64,000 bases of DNA from the NCBI GenBank assembly GCA_033439265.1, contig JAVTVX010000019.1:8005501-8069500 (forward strand), written 5' to 3'. A model generated the notes under the pieces. The model had not been told where the DNA came from. It saw only the letters and a program-made list of their open reading frames with translations, and did not search any database. The DNA comes from Dillenia suffruticosa (lineage: Eukaryota > Streptophyta > Magnoliopsida > Dilleniales > Dilleniaceae). Below, piece after piece: positions 1-10,305 of this stretch (positions within the stretch are counted from its first letter, which is position 1; every line of letters begins with the position of its first letter). The translations under genes and the position numbers were made by a program.

Positions 1-772
1 TTCTTTTCATTTTTTTGAGTTAGTAGCATTCTGCTTTAATATGCCCTTGTATTTTGCACTCGTAACAACTTATCTCATCATTCTTCTTTTTCTCTCCTTT
101 CTTAAATTCTCTTCTTCCTTTATTCCTTCTTCTCATCATGAACTGTTTGAATTTCCTAGTCAGCAAAGCCATATCTTCTTATCATCCTCATTAGACTCAT
201 CATCCTCCTTACTTTCAGCTTTTAATGCAATTGTTTTTGTTTCTCATGCCTAGTAAAACCCTTAATATTCATTTTCATCTTGTGGGTAATGAGGAAACTA
301 TCAAGCTGATCCATGATTAGAGTCTCTAGATTTTTAAATTATTCCATGGATGTTATTTTGGCTTTCCAGGATTTAGGCATACATCTCAATACCTTATCCA
401 TCATATCTTTCTGACTAATTCCTTTCCTTAGAAATCTCAGTTTATTCATGATGGTGTTGAATCTAGTAATCGTCTTTCTTACAGTCCCACCATCCTTCAT
501 TCTAAAAGCCTCATACTTCTACTTAAACATTCTAATTTTATTCTTTTTCACCTGATTACTACCCCTCATATGTAGCCTCTAGTCTTTTCCAAATCTCCTT
601 AACAGTGTACAAGAAGATATCCTATTATACTCGTTTAGATTCAATGCTAAGTATAATTAATTTACAGCCTTACAATTAGCCCTATATGTCTTCCTTTCTT
701 CTGCTAAAATATTTTTTACTTTTACCGACACTCTAACTCCATCTGCTTTTTTGGTTGGAAATTCTATCATTT
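1..772 (-). pseudogene. Decayed gag of an older copia-type element (UBN2 + CCHC)
   Basis: Reading the minus strand with frame changes gives a plant copia gag of the UBN2 type. From right to left there is a block resembling NCKAVNxLYLALNLNEYNR (about 600-690), then KYEAFRMKDGGTVRKTITRFN (about 420-510), then RKGISQKDMMDKVLRCMPKSW (about 355-425). A CCHC zinc knuckle, CYECKIQGHIKAEC (C-X2-C-X4-H-X4-C), lies at about 26-67. Several stops and frameshifts interrupt it, so it is not functional. Its family normally packages element RNA in virus-like particles. It is cut at 772 by insertion of A1 and resumes after 5815. The rest of the element would lie left of the window. The gag style differs from the A-F families here and resembles SIRE/Tork-type gags; that lineage label is inference. 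Confidence 0.75.
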
Positions 773-1228
773 TGTTAAAAATAAGGGAGAAGATGAAGAT
801 AAGTCTCAAGGTATTCAACTTGAAAATATGATAATGTCATAAACATTGGGCCTTTTATTTTTTAATGTTCAGAATTTGGCAACATATTTATGACCCAAAA
901 TACATTCAAAAACAAGCCCAATGAAGCCCAAAAGTATGGAGAAAAGTCTAAGAGGTAAACCCAAATAGCTAGGGGTAGTTTGGGCAATGTATATTCCAAC
1001 AGTCCAAAAACTAGCTGTTGGAATTCCTTGGGGTTTGAGCCCCAACGGGAATATTGACTTTGTTCTCTCTTCACTGGCTATTTTTCTCCCTTTGCCTATA
1101 AATAGAGCTATTGCTCTCCTTGTAAAATTAAGAGGAAGATAATCTCTCTTCCTTTGTATCATTCTACTACATCAATAAAAACCAGAAGTTTATTAGATTT
1201 CTCTCTCTTCTTAGTCAAAAATCCAACA
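773..1228 (+). repeat. A1 5' LTR
   Basis: 456 bp, beginning TGTTAAAAATAAGG and ending AATCCAACA. A TATA box TATAAATA is at 1097-1104 and a polyadenylation-type AATAAA at 1174-1179, placing R/U5 in the last about 120 bp. The final A is also the first base of the gag-pol ATG. Confidence 0.97.
1097..1104 (+). promoter_or_regulatory. TATA box of the A-family LTR promoter
   Basis: CTATAAATAG context. The same TATAAATA occurs in all LTR families here, for example 22576-22583 (B1), 56315-56322 (D), and reverse-complemented at 30218-30225 (C1). Downstream AATAAA at 1174-1179 is about 70 bp away. Confidence 0.7.
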
Positions 1229-4200
1229 TGGTATCAGAGCAAACATCGACTCCGGGGTTGGGAAATTCTCTTCCTCAAATCTCTTCCTTTCAAATCCAAC
1301 TTTTCTCCCAAATTATTCTAAGCTCAACCAATTACTTCCAATGGGCTAGTCATATCAGAAGATCTCTCAATGGAGCAAAACTTCTGTCTTTCATTACAAA
1401 AGATCCTATGGATCGGCTAGACCCACGATTTGATGAATGGAAGGAGCTGGATGATCAAGTGTTCCTATTGCTAACAAGCTCCATGGATCAAGCACACAAA
1501 AATATGGTAATGTGCTGTCTTAGTTCCAAATCCTTATGGGAGCAAATGTATGGGTTATATGGTCAGGAATCAAACTTGAGCAGAATATTTGAAATACAAA
1601 AAAGGATTGCGGCCATCCAAATGGAGGAGAAATCAATTACACAATTGTTCGGAGAACACGAGGACTTGTGGAATGAGCTTAACACATTGAGACCTCTCAC
1701 AAGTGATATAAAAGTGCTGCAAAAGAGACAAGATGAAGACAAGGTGTTTTCATTGCTCTCATCACTCAATGAGTCATTTGTACAACTTCGACAGGAAATT
1801 CTTCGAATGAAAGAATTTCCATCATACCAAGAGACTCGATTTATGATTCAAAGAGCTGCAGCTTCTCAAAGGCTTGAAGAAAGCAATCAGTCCAAAAGTG
1901 AAGTTCATGGGTTCTCCACAAAGCAGAATGAGCAAGCTGCAAATAAGGCTCATCAGGGAATAAAAAAGGTGTGTTCTCATTGCAAAAAGTTGGGACATAC
2001 CAAGGATGGTTGCTGGTTTCTTCATCCTAACCTTAAACCTGAGTTCATCAAGAAAAAAGAGCAAGAGAGGAGGGAGCAAAATGCTCAACCAGCTGCAAAC
2101 AAAGCAAATCTGACATCTCAAAAATTAGGAAAATCCTCCTCAGGTACTTGCTCTAACTCATCTGTTACTTCTTCAAAATGGTTGATAGATTCAGGTTGTG
2201 ATCACCATATGGTCAAAGATAAGCAAAATTTTCAGAATCTTGAACCTCTCCTAGAACCTAAAATGGTTAAAGTTGCGAATGGACATAATTTCAAAATTAA
2301 GCAAATTGGGGATGTTGAAATATTTGGAAGAAAATCAAAGGCCTTATATGTTCCTCAATTTACCTCTAATCTTATGTCCATTGGACAAGTCACTAAGGAC
2401 TTAAATTGCAAAGCTATTTTTGACCCTCATTCTGTTGTTTTTCAGAATTTGGAGACGAATCAAGTGATTGGTAGTGGTTCTATGCAAGATAACTTGTATT
2501 TTTGGAAACAAGATAGTTTTGTATTTTCCGCAATCCGAGAGGAAAGTTACCTCCTTTGGCATGCTAGATTAGGTCATCCTTCTATGCAAGCTCTGAAATG
2601 CCTATTCCCATCAAAAAATTGTAGTGATAGACATTGTGAAGCATGCATTTTTGGAAAGGAAACCCGAATGTATTATCCTATTTCTGAAACTCAATATAAA
2701 AAGCCTTTTGATCTTGTTCACTCGGATGTATGGACTTCACCTATGATATCTAGAAGGGGATTTAAGTATTTTATCTCATTTATAGATCATAAGTCTAGGT
2801 ATACATGGGTGTATATGCTAAGATCAAAAGACCAAGTTTATGAAGCCTTCAAGTCCTTTTACAAGTATATTATAAAACAATATGAGGCCAACATTAAAAT
2901 TCTTAGGACAGATAATGGTGGGGAATATATGAGCACCAATTTCAAAAATTTCATTGAGGAGAATGGAATTATTCATCAAACTAGTTGTCCCTACACTCCC
3001 CAACAAAATGGAGTTGCCGAACGCAAAAATAGACATCTCCTAGAAATAGCTAGAACTATCATGTTCTTTGCTAATATGCCTAAGCGTTTTTGGAGTGATG
3101 CGGTTAGAACCGCAGCTCATTTAATAAATCGTCTTCCAACTAGAGTTCTCCATGGAAAATCTCCATTAGAGTTGCTTAGAAAAGACAAACCAAACCTCTC
3201 TCACCTTAGAGTTTTTGGGTGTATTTGTTATGTTCATATTCCTAGGCAGTTTAGAGATAAGTTAGATATCAAAGGAAGGAAATGTGTTTTTATTGGGTAC
3301 GCTTCATTCCAAAAAGGATATATTTGTTTTGAACCTGACTCTAACAAGGTATACACATCGAAAGATGTGATATTTGTAGAAAATGAATTCTTTTTTGCAG
3401 GAGAAAAAAATGAAGAAAATTCATCAAGCAATGACTTGCGAATCTTCTGCGATGTTCCCATAAATCCTCCTCTGGTTCCTCAAGAATCCAATGAAGAGAA
3501 TTCACTTTCAGGGGGAGAAAATGAAGAGGGAGGAGTGGATGAGTCTGAAAATGAAGAGAACTCTTCCGAAGAAAGAGAAGAAGGCGAGGGATTACCTACC
3601 TTAGGAGAATCCGGAGACGAAACTAGACTGCCCTCTCCGCTGGCTCCTCCACTTCGACGTTCCACCAGATTGAGGCTTCCTCCTTCAGAGTGGATCAACA
3701 GAAGAGTTTATTACAATTCTAAGGTAACTCACTATCCTATTTCAAATTACTATTGTGTATCTAATACTTCCTCAAGCCATCAAGGGTTCTTGAGTGGCAT
3801 TGACTCATCACAGGAACCTAAGGATTTTGATGAGGCAAATATCAAACCCGAATGGAGACAAGCTATGCTTGAAGAACTAGATGCATTGAATAAAAATGGG
3901 ACGTGGGAGATTACTACTCTCCCTAAGGGAAGAAAGGCTGTCGGGTGTAAATGGGTGTTCAAAATCAAGTATAAAAGTGATGGATCCATTGAACGCTACA
4001 AGGCAAGACTTGTAGCCAAAGGATTCACACAAACTTATGGAGAAGACTACACTGAGACTTTTGCCCCTGTTGCCAAAATGAAAACTATAAGGGTTTTGAT
4101 GTCAATTGCAACCAATGGAGAATGGCCAATGTATCAAATGGACGTGAAGAATGCTTTCCTTCAAGGGGACTTAGACGAAGAAATCTACATGCAAATTCCC

Positions 4201-5424
4201 CAAGGGCTAGATGAGGATTCAAACATCAAGGTGTGTCGTCTTAAAAAAGCAATCTATGGGTTAAAACAATCTCCTCGTGTCTGGTATGCAAAATTAAGTT
4301 CAGCACTTCTTGGTAATAACTTTAAGAAATCCATTAGTGATTCCTCCATGTTTACTAAAGTTAACAATGAAGAAATCACTATTGTTCTTATTTATGTAGA
4401 TGATATAGTTATTACAGGAAGTGATATGAATGGTATTGATCAAGTTAGAAATTTCCTTAAATCTACTTTCGAGATTAAAGATTTGGGAAAACTAAAGTAT
4501 TTCTTAGGAATAGAGCTTGCCTATTCTCATAAGGGGCTAGTTCTATGCCAAAGGAAATATGTACTTGACCTTTTGCAGGAAACTGGAAAGGTAGGAGCTA
4601 AACCAGCAGCAACTCCTATATCCATAGCAGAACGAGCACAAGGTGATGAAGAAATGTTCCAGGATATTCCTAGATATCAAAGACTTGTGGGGAGGCTCAT
4701 CTACCTCACCATTACAAGACCAGATATCACCTATGCCGTCAGCTTAATCAGTCAACGGATGCATGCTCCAAGGATTCAAGATTGGAAGGCAGCAGAAAGA
4801 ATTCTCAAGTATTTAAAAAGCTCACCAGGAAGGAGAATTCTTATGAAAAACAACCACAGCATGGAGATTTATGGCTACTGTGATGCAGATTGGGCTGGGG
4901 ATGTCACGGACAGGAGATCCACCACCGGCTACTGCATGTTCGTGGGAGGAAATCTTGTAACATGGAAAAGCAAGAAACAATCTGTTGTATCCAGATCAAG
5001 CACTGAGGCTGAATACAGAGCAATGGCAGCGGCTACAAGCGAAATAGTTTGGCTAAAGGCATTACTTGAGGAGATGGGATTTCCTACTATCGCTCCTATT
5101 CTTCTACATTGCGATAATCAAGCAGCTCTTCATATCGCTGCCAATCCAGTATTTCATGAAAGAACGAAGCACATTGAGGTTGATTGTCATTTTGTTCGAG
5201 AAAAATTAGAAAACAAGACAATTTCAACCTCATATGTTAGAAGTGAAGACCAGCTAGCTGACATTTTCACTAAGGCAACAACTGAGAAACATCTTCAGCA
5301 CATCCTTAGCAAGTTAGGGTCCATAGACATCTATGCACCTAACTTGAGGGGGAGTGTTAAAAATAAGGGAGAAGATGAAGATAAGTCTCAAGGTATTCAA
5401 CTTGAAAATATGATAATGTCATAA
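1228..5424 (+). CDS. A1 gag-pol polyprotein (1398 aa)
   Basis: One continuous ORF encodes all copia functions in the order gag, protease, integrase, reverse transcriptase, RNase H. Landmarks: CCHC knuckle C249-C252-H257-C262; aspartic protease DSG at 321-323; integrase HHCC zinc region from about 443 (LWHARLGHP) and DDE residues near 500, 562 and 598 (HSDVW, TDNGG, NGVAERKN); RVT_2 fingers from about 900; catalytic YVDD at 1056-1059; RNase H with YCDADWAGD near 1216, EAEYRAM near 1258 and [10 protein letters not shown] near 1294. The start ATG at 1228 uses the last LTR base plus the PBS. The last about 23 codons lie in the 3' LTR. No missing catalytic residue was seen. Eight residues differ from the A2 copy, for example SPRVWY here against SPRAWY in A2. 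It is likely translated as a polyprotein and self-cleaved in cytoplasmic particles, as in the family. Confidence 0.95.
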   Translation: MVSEQTSTPGLGNSLPQISSFQIQLFSQIILSSTNYFQWASHIRRSLNGAKLLSFITKDPMDRLDPRFDEWKELDDQVFLLLTSSMDQAHKNMVMCCLSSKSLWEQMYGLYGQESNLSRIFEIQKRIAAIQMEEKSITQLFGEHEDLWNELNTLRPLTSDIKVLQKRQDEDKVFSLLSSLNESFVQLRQEILRMKEFPSYQETRFMIQRAAASQRLEESNQSKSEVHGFSTKQNEQAANKAHQGIKKVCSHCKKLGHTKDGCWFLHPNLKPEFIKKKEQERREQNAQPAANKANLTSQKLGKSSSGTCSNSSVTSSKWLIDSGCDHHMVKDKQNFQNLEPLLEPKMVKVANGHNFKIKQIGDVEIFGRKSKALYVPQFTSNLMSIGQVTKDLNCKAIFDPHSVVFQNLETNQVIGSGSMQDNLYFWKQDSFVFSAIREESYLLWHARLGHPSMQALKCLFPSKNCSDRHCEACIFGKETRMYYPISETQYKKPFDLVHSDVWTSPMISRRGFKYFISFIDHKSRYTWVYMLRSKDQVYEAFKSFYKYIIKQYEANIKILRTDNGGEYMSTNFKNFIEENGIIHQTSCPYTPQQNGVAERKNRHLLEIARTIMFFANMPKRFWSDAVRTAAHLINRLPTRVLHGKSPLELLRKDKPNLSHLRVFGCICYVHIPRQFRDKLDIKGRKCVFIGYASFQKGYICFEPDSNKVYTSKDVIFVENEFFFAGEKNEENSSSNDLRIFCDVPINPPLVPQESNEENSLSGGENEEGGVDESENEENSSEEREEGEGLPTLGESGDETRLPSPLAPPLRRSTRLRLPPSEWINRRVYYNSKVTHYPISNYYCVSNTSSSHQGFLSGIDSSQEPKDFDEANIKPEWRQAMLEELDALNKNGTWEITTLPKGRKAVGCKWVFKIKYKSDGSIERYKARLVAKGFTQTYGEDYTETFAPVAKMKTIRVLMSIATNGEWPMYQMDVKNAFLQGDLDEEIYMQIPQGLDEDSNIKVCRLKKAIYGLKQSPRVWYAKLSSALLGNNFKKSISDSSMFTKVNNEEITIVLIYVDDIVITGSDMNGIDQVRNFLKSTFEIKDLGKLKYFLGIELAYSHKGLVLCQRKYVLDLLQETGKVGAKPAATPISIAERAQGDEEMFQDIPRYQRLVGRLIYLTITRPDITYAVSLISQRMHAPRIQDWKAAERILKYLKSSPGRRILMKNNHSMEIYGYCDADWAGDVTDRRSTTGYCMFVGGNLVTWKSKKQSVVSRSSTEAEYRAMAAATSEIVWLKALLEEMGFPTIAPILLHCDNQAALHIAANPVFHERTKHIEVDCHFVREKLENKTISTSYVRSEDQLADIFTKATTEKHLQHILSKLGSIDIYAPNLRGSVKNKGEDEDKSQGIQLENMIMS
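1229..1240 (+). other. Primer-binding site (initiator-Met tRNA type)
   Basis: TGGTATCAGAGC directly follows the 5' LTR and is complementary to the 3' end of plant tRNA-iMet, the usual copia primer. Equivalent sites: B1 22714-22725, A2 44469-44480, D 56451-56462, and on the minus strand C1 30078-30089, F1 42638-42649, B2 49848-49859. A3 has a mutated site (14398-14409). In the plus-oriented copies the site also encodes residues 1-5 of the polyprotein (MVSEQ). Confidence 0.93.
5344..5354 (+). other. Polypurine tract of A1
   Basis: TTGAGGGGGAG immediately before the 3' LTR, the plus-strand DNA primer site. The same 11-mer occurs in the other elements: B1 32446-32456, A2 48584-48594, F2 52914-52924, D 60667-60677, and reverse-complemented at A3 10306-10316, E 20431-20441, C1 25940-25950, B2 34421-34431, F1 38494-38504, C3 61768-61778 and H 62738-62748. 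In each it is read as codons for LRGS. Confidence 0.9.
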
Positions 5425-5810
5425 ACATTGGGCCTTTTATTTTTTAATGTTCAGAATTTGGCAACATATTTATGACCCAAAATACATTCAAAAACAAGCC
5501 CAATGAAGCCCAAAAGTATGGAGAAAAGTCTAAGAGGTAAACCCAAATAGCTAGGGGTAGTTTGGGCAATGTATATTCCAACAGTCCAAAAACTAGCTGT
5601 TGGAATTCCTTGGGGTTTGAGCCCCAACGGGAATATTGACTTTGTTCTCTCTCTACTGGCTATTTTTCTCCCTTTGCCTATAAATAGAGCTATTGCTCTC
5701 CTTGTAAAATTAAGAGGAAGATAATCTCTCTTCCTTTGTATCATTCTACTACATCAATAAAAACCAGAAGTTTATTAGATTTCTCTCTCTTCTTAGTCAA
5801 AAATCCAACA
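5355..5810 (+). repeat. A1 3' LTR
   Basis: 456 bp, TG...CA, matching 773-1228 apart from two positions in the segment before the TATA box. Followed by the target duplication CATTT. Confidence 0.97.
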
Positions 5811-5815
5811 CATTT

Positions 5816-6034
5816 CTCCTATTATTTCCTAGACTTTTCATCTTGGTCTACAATAAAATTTTACATCATTTGTTTCTAATAACTATAGTAATTACCATTA
5901 AAGAAAGGGAGTCTATTGGTGGAACAGGTTTCGAATGGTACACTATCATCATTGAGTGTTGTTTTTGGAAAGAAAAGTGAATTTTTAGTCTACGATGGTT
6001 AAACCTAACACGAAACACCTGGTTTGATACCAAT
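5816..6034 (-). pseudogene. 5' leader and gag start of the older element split by A1
   Basis: Continuation of the decayed element on the other side of A1. At about 6022-6033 the minus strand reads TTGGTATCAAACC, a plausible mutated primer-binding site of the ATTGGTATCAGAGC type. The element's 5' LTR would therefore lie to the right, from 6035. No reading frame is open. Confidence 0.5.
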
Positions 6035-7518
6035 TGAAATATAATTTAGAGAGAGATGAATAGGTTATTTGTTACTTTTATGATAGTTTGAAGGTTTTTC
6101 AGTTTATTGAAAATGGAGGGGACATGAAGGAGTTGAAATATGAAAGAAAAATAGAACACACACAATTTTATAGTAGTTCCACTAAACTCTGTGGACGTTT
6201 ATTCCCAGACACCCCTGGATTTTCACTATTTCTTTTAAATAGTACAACCCACTTCTTTTTAGGTGCAAGTGAAATCTTTACAAATATTTCCTCTCAAACA
6301 CTTACAACCTCCATAGATTGTTTCTCTTTATAAACTTTAAACCGAGAAACTTTTTCTAATCTTTTGAACTTTTAGTATAAGTGGAGAAGTAATGTTACAA
6401 AAAGTGAAGATATAACAAATTTAAATCTCACAAGGAAAATTTACAAAGGAATGTGTTCAAGAAGAAAAACAAAGTATGTTATGTGTTCAAGTTCAGAGCT
6501 CAAAAAGTATTCAATTCGTTCTCTCTTCTTCTTTTTTTACTTCTTTTCTTCTGTGCGTATTCATTGAGAGCTGTTAAGAGAGCTATTGGGTGGATTCAAA
6601 TTTAAATAATCTTCATTATTACTTGAACCACTACATTAAATCTCCACATTGAATGCTCTCAACCGTTGCTCTGCTCAACTAATAAAAATTTTTTCTTTTT
6701 TACTTTTCTATATACTGCTATGCTTAGCCATTAAAATAACTTGCTTTTACTGCATAAGATGAATGTTAGAAGTCAAACTGGTTTAAAATGTTTTCCACTA
6801 GTGATTTGATTTTCAAACACTTAACTTGATAAACATGTTTAAGTCGAGTGGTTTCTGATTAACTTTATGTGCTACCAAAATCCAAGTGTCGATTGATTAA
6901 ATTATAGGTCAATTGGTTTTAGAGAGTTATAAGCAAGTGTCAAAAGAATTTGTTAATTGGGACCATATTTTGTATAATCCTTACCATTAGGTGACTTACC
7001 AACCATTTTAATATTCTTGACTAGGTCAAATTTTCAAGCCATTGTAATGTATATATGTATTTGCAATTATCAACTAACTAAAAATCCACATAATTTATGC
7101 ATAGGATGATCTTGGCAATTAACTATATAATATGATATTGGTCGTCAATTTAAATCAAGCTCTTAATCTTATATATCGTGATGATTGACCTAAATAAGTT
7201 TTTATAGTTCAGTCTTATATGATCAGTCAATTTAATTGAGGGATGGTCGACAGATATTTGTCTGTGGTTGATTGTTGGTTTTCCAAACATTAGGCTGGTC
7301 GACTAGAAGAGTGGGATGGTCAACCAAAGGGGCTGGGATTGTTGACCAAATGGTTGGTCGGTCAACCATTTAAGTTTGGGCATGCATTGGTCGATCGAGC
7401 GGGAGCATTGGTTGGTCAGCCAAGTACGTTGCTGCATTCTATTTTACATGCTAATGGATTTACATTTATTAGTTTTGTGAATTGTTTTACTTATCAACAA
7501 AACTTAATTATACCAACA
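6035..7518 (-). repeat. Putative 5' LTR (about 1.5 kb) of the older minus-strand element
   Basis: On the minus strand this starts TGTTGGTATAATTAAG, a typical long copia LTR start, and ends TATATTTCA next to the degenerate primer-binding site. TG...CA ends fit. The partner LTR lies outside the window, so neither the boundary nor a TSD can be checked. Inside, 7230-7420 carries many short GGTCGAC/GGTCAACC words. The short ORFs here (6088-6333, 7339-7521) resemble no known protein. Confidence 0.45.
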
Positions 7519-7597
7519 TGATATCATCTCTTACCCAGATGTCCATCATCGAACAATCCTCTCTCAAAGTTGCATCCTTCATGTAAGACATTCGAAC

Positions 7598-7602
<5 letters not shown>

Positions 7603-7669
<67 letters not shown>
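7603..7669. repeat. (GA)n microsatellite
   Basis: About 33 uninterrupted GA dinucleotides. A 118-codon minus-strand ORF across it is a leucine/serine run created by the repeat and is not a gene. Confidence 0.97.
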
Positions 7670-7674
<5 letters not shown>

Positions 7675-7746
7675 TTGGGGCAAGACCTTGTAACCCGGAA
7701 AAAAAAAGTTTAACAAAAAGGAAAAGTAGCTAGTTCCATGACAGAA

Positions 7747-7826
7747 TATATATACATACACGTATATATTATGTGTGTGTATATGTATAAATGCGTATGT
7801 ATATATGTATATATGTATGTATGTAG
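7747..7826. repeat. TA/TG-rich simple repeat
   Basis: Irregular alternation of TATATA, TGTGTG and TATG units, low complexity. Confidence 0.85.
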
Positions 7827-8059
7827 TAGGCGTACATAAGGTTGAAGGACAAAGTGCACTGAGCATTTGAAAAATTAAATAAAAAATCCAAATAGAAAGA
7901 GAAAGGATACATACAGTTTCATTGTAAGTTAACAAAAACGCTTAAGGATTTATGTATTGGACCCATTATATATCATGGGACCGTTAAAAGGACCTATGAA
8001 CTAATTGCCACAACATCCTGTGGTGAGAAAAGGCTCTGCCCCCACATATTTATATCTCT

Positions 8060-8084
8060 AAATATATATATATATATATATATC
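8060..8084. repeat. (TA)n microsatellite
   Basis: About 12 consecutive TA units flanked by TCTAAA. Confidence 0.9.
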
Positions 8085-9848
8085 TAAATAAGTATGTATA
8101 TGTTGCCTGCATGCAATCATGCTCCCAAAACCCTAGACAAGGGCTTGAGGGTTCTAGAAAGAAGCTTCAATGGGTGTTCTCTCTCCGCCACTCTCAACGT
8201 TCTAGGGTCTTTCTTCGGACTTTCCAAGTCATCTCTATCACAATAAGACAAGTGCATCTACCGATAAAATTCCTGGATGAAGATTGTGCTCACATGTACC
8301 TTTCAACTCACCGAGTCAAACCTTCTCAAAACTATCACTCGAACGACTTTTGGCTAAGTGGTAATTATTTAATTTTATGGATCACAAAACGCTGCTAGCC
8401 GGAAAGAATAACTGACATTTTTTTTAATCTCCTAATCTTATATTGTAGTCAACCCAGGAATAGGATTTGCCGACTTGGTTTATATACTATACGGAAGGGT
8501 TTCACTCGACATTATTTGCACTGTTGGCCGTACTATGAGCTGGGGCATGTTACGTTTCAATGTGCCTGTGTACTGACGATATAGAAGATTCTATACAACT
8601 TCTGTCCTTATTGTGTAAGACCAGACCATGAGTTCTATTGACCACCTTGACTACGGATTTTACTTCTTTTTTCTCTGATTGACTGCGAATAATATTTGAT
8701 GAAAAATTATAATTTAAAATTAAGAGTTACAACTCTAAACCAAAGAGATTTGAATTTTATTTATTTAAATAATTCAAAATTATTATTTATTATAAAAATT
8801 TTGAATTTAAATTTTACCCTCTACCAATTACCAAGAGAAAAAAGAAAAGATGAATAAAAATTAAGACTTTACATATTTTGATATGAACGTTTGCTTTTTT
8901 TTTTTTTTCTCCTTTCTTGAAAAGAATTTGTTTCTTGTTTTTTTTTTTTTTATTTTTGTTAAACTAAAGAACTAGAGATGAATTTCTCCTAAAATTTAAT
9001 CGGTCGTTTCCCAGACACCTCATTTGCGTTTAGTCCCATGGACCTGTGAAATCGCATTAATGAGGGCAGAAGGCACCGTCTATCCCTTGTGTTTTGATGG
9101 TTCTTTTTTTCTTTTTTTGTCCTCTGTATTTGATCTATCACTGAGTATTTAGAATTTTAATCGAGTTTGGTCCCAATCGGGAGGAAACTCTTCTAATATT
9201 ATTTTTATTACTATCAAAATTCAAATCTTGATTTTTAGTGTTGATTATTTTGATGGTTTTTATGATAAACTTGTCCACGCATAGCACTTTTCATGGTTTA
9301 AATGGTAAAGCATTCTGCACCATTGTGCATGTATAATGACTTATTTAAATCGAATTACTTAAATAATAAAATATCGAATTAGTTAACAAAAAAAAATATA
9401 TATAAAAAGGATATGCTGTTCCTAGTTCTCATAATGTTACTAATTTAAACACCACAATTATCACCACGGTGAATTACTGCCGGGACTACAATTCTCATTC
9501 ATGCTAAAATAAAATAAATTACATGTAATGTGGATTAAATTACAAAACATGTAATCATTACTAAAGAAAAATGAGGAAAAGACCATACATGCCTATCCTG
9601 CCAGATATTTCCTCACTATTAAGATTATTATCTAATTAAACAAGAAACCTATTTTGTAATTATAAGATTTCGAATTTGAATCTAATTAAAAAATATCTTA
9701 AGAAAGTATATACAAAGATTAATCTATGAAATGTAATTTTGTAACTTTTTAGTATTTTGATAAAACTATATTAATAAAATCATTTTAAAAGTGATAATTT
9801 TAATTTCAATTAAATATTTTTATAATGACAGAAAATTTTCATAATAAT

Positions 9849-10305
9849 TGTTGGATTTTTAACTAAGAAGAGTAGAGAATTCTAATAAACTTCTGGTTTT
9901 TATTGATGTGGTAGAATGATACAAAGGAAGAGAGATTATCTTCCTCTTAATTTTACAAAGAGAGCAATAACTCTGTTTATAGGCAAAGGGAGAAAAATAG
10001 TCAGTAAAGAGAGAACAAAGATAATATTCCCGTTGGGGCTCAAACCCCAAGAAATTCCAACAGCTAGTTTTTGGATTGTTGGAATATATATTATCCAAAC
10101 TACCCCTAACTATTTGGGTTTACCTCATAGACTTTCCTCCATACTTTTGGACTTCATTGGGCTTGTTTTTGAATGTATTTTGAGTCATAAATATGTTACA
10201 AAATTTTGAACATTAAAAAATAAAAAACCAAATATTTATGACATTATCATATTTTCAAGTTGAATATTTTGAAACTTATCTTTATCTTCTCCCTTATTTT
10301 TAACA
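9849..10305 (-). repeat. A3 3' LTR
   Basis: 457 bp. On the plus strand it begins TGTTGGATTTTTAACT and ends TTTTTAACA next to the reverse-complemented polypurine tract CTCCCCCTCAA. An antisense (plus-strand) ORF at 9916-10209 is still open, as in the A1 and A2 LTRs. Confidence 0.93.

Larger units (their letters stand above)
773..5810 (+). mobile_element. A1: full-length Ty1/copia retrotransposon, apparently intact
   Basis: Complete 5038-bp element. It has 456-bp LTRs (773-1228 and 5355-5810) with TG...CA ends, a tRNA-iMet primer-binding site at 1229-1240, one uninterrupted gag-pol ORF, and polypurine tract TTGAGGGGGAG at 5344-5354. The 5-bp target duplication CATTT (768-772 and 5811-5815) is exact. 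The LTRs differ at two adjacent-region positions by eye, so insertion is recent. It landed in an older minus-strand gag. It is nearly identical to A2 (44013-49050) and is a diverged relative of A3 (9849-14865). Confidence 0.97.
7519..9848. other. AT-rich intergenic sequence, no gene recognised
   Basis: Apart from the simple repeats listed separately, I see only AT-rich non-coding DNA with long T runs (about 8898-8909 and 8938-8951). A 95-codon ORF on the plus strand (8111-8398) resembles no family I know. Just downstream, about 8515-8575, a frame reads CWPYYELGHVTFQC, which has zinc-knuckle spacing but lacks the second Cys. This may be chance or a decayed retroelement. Confidence 0.5.

Noticed and set aside
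1563..1769. Numerous antisense ORFs of 60-100 codons within gag-pol genes
   Set aside because: They recur at the same places in every copy as shadows of the conserved coding strand and have no domains of their own.
7579..7935. 118-codon minus-strand ORF
   Set aside because: Composed of Leu/Ser runs from the (GA)n microsatellite and TA/TG repeats; no domain.
8111..8398. 95-codon plus-strand ORF
   Set aside because: No recognisable family, no conserved copy elsewhere in the window; a chance ORF is more likely.
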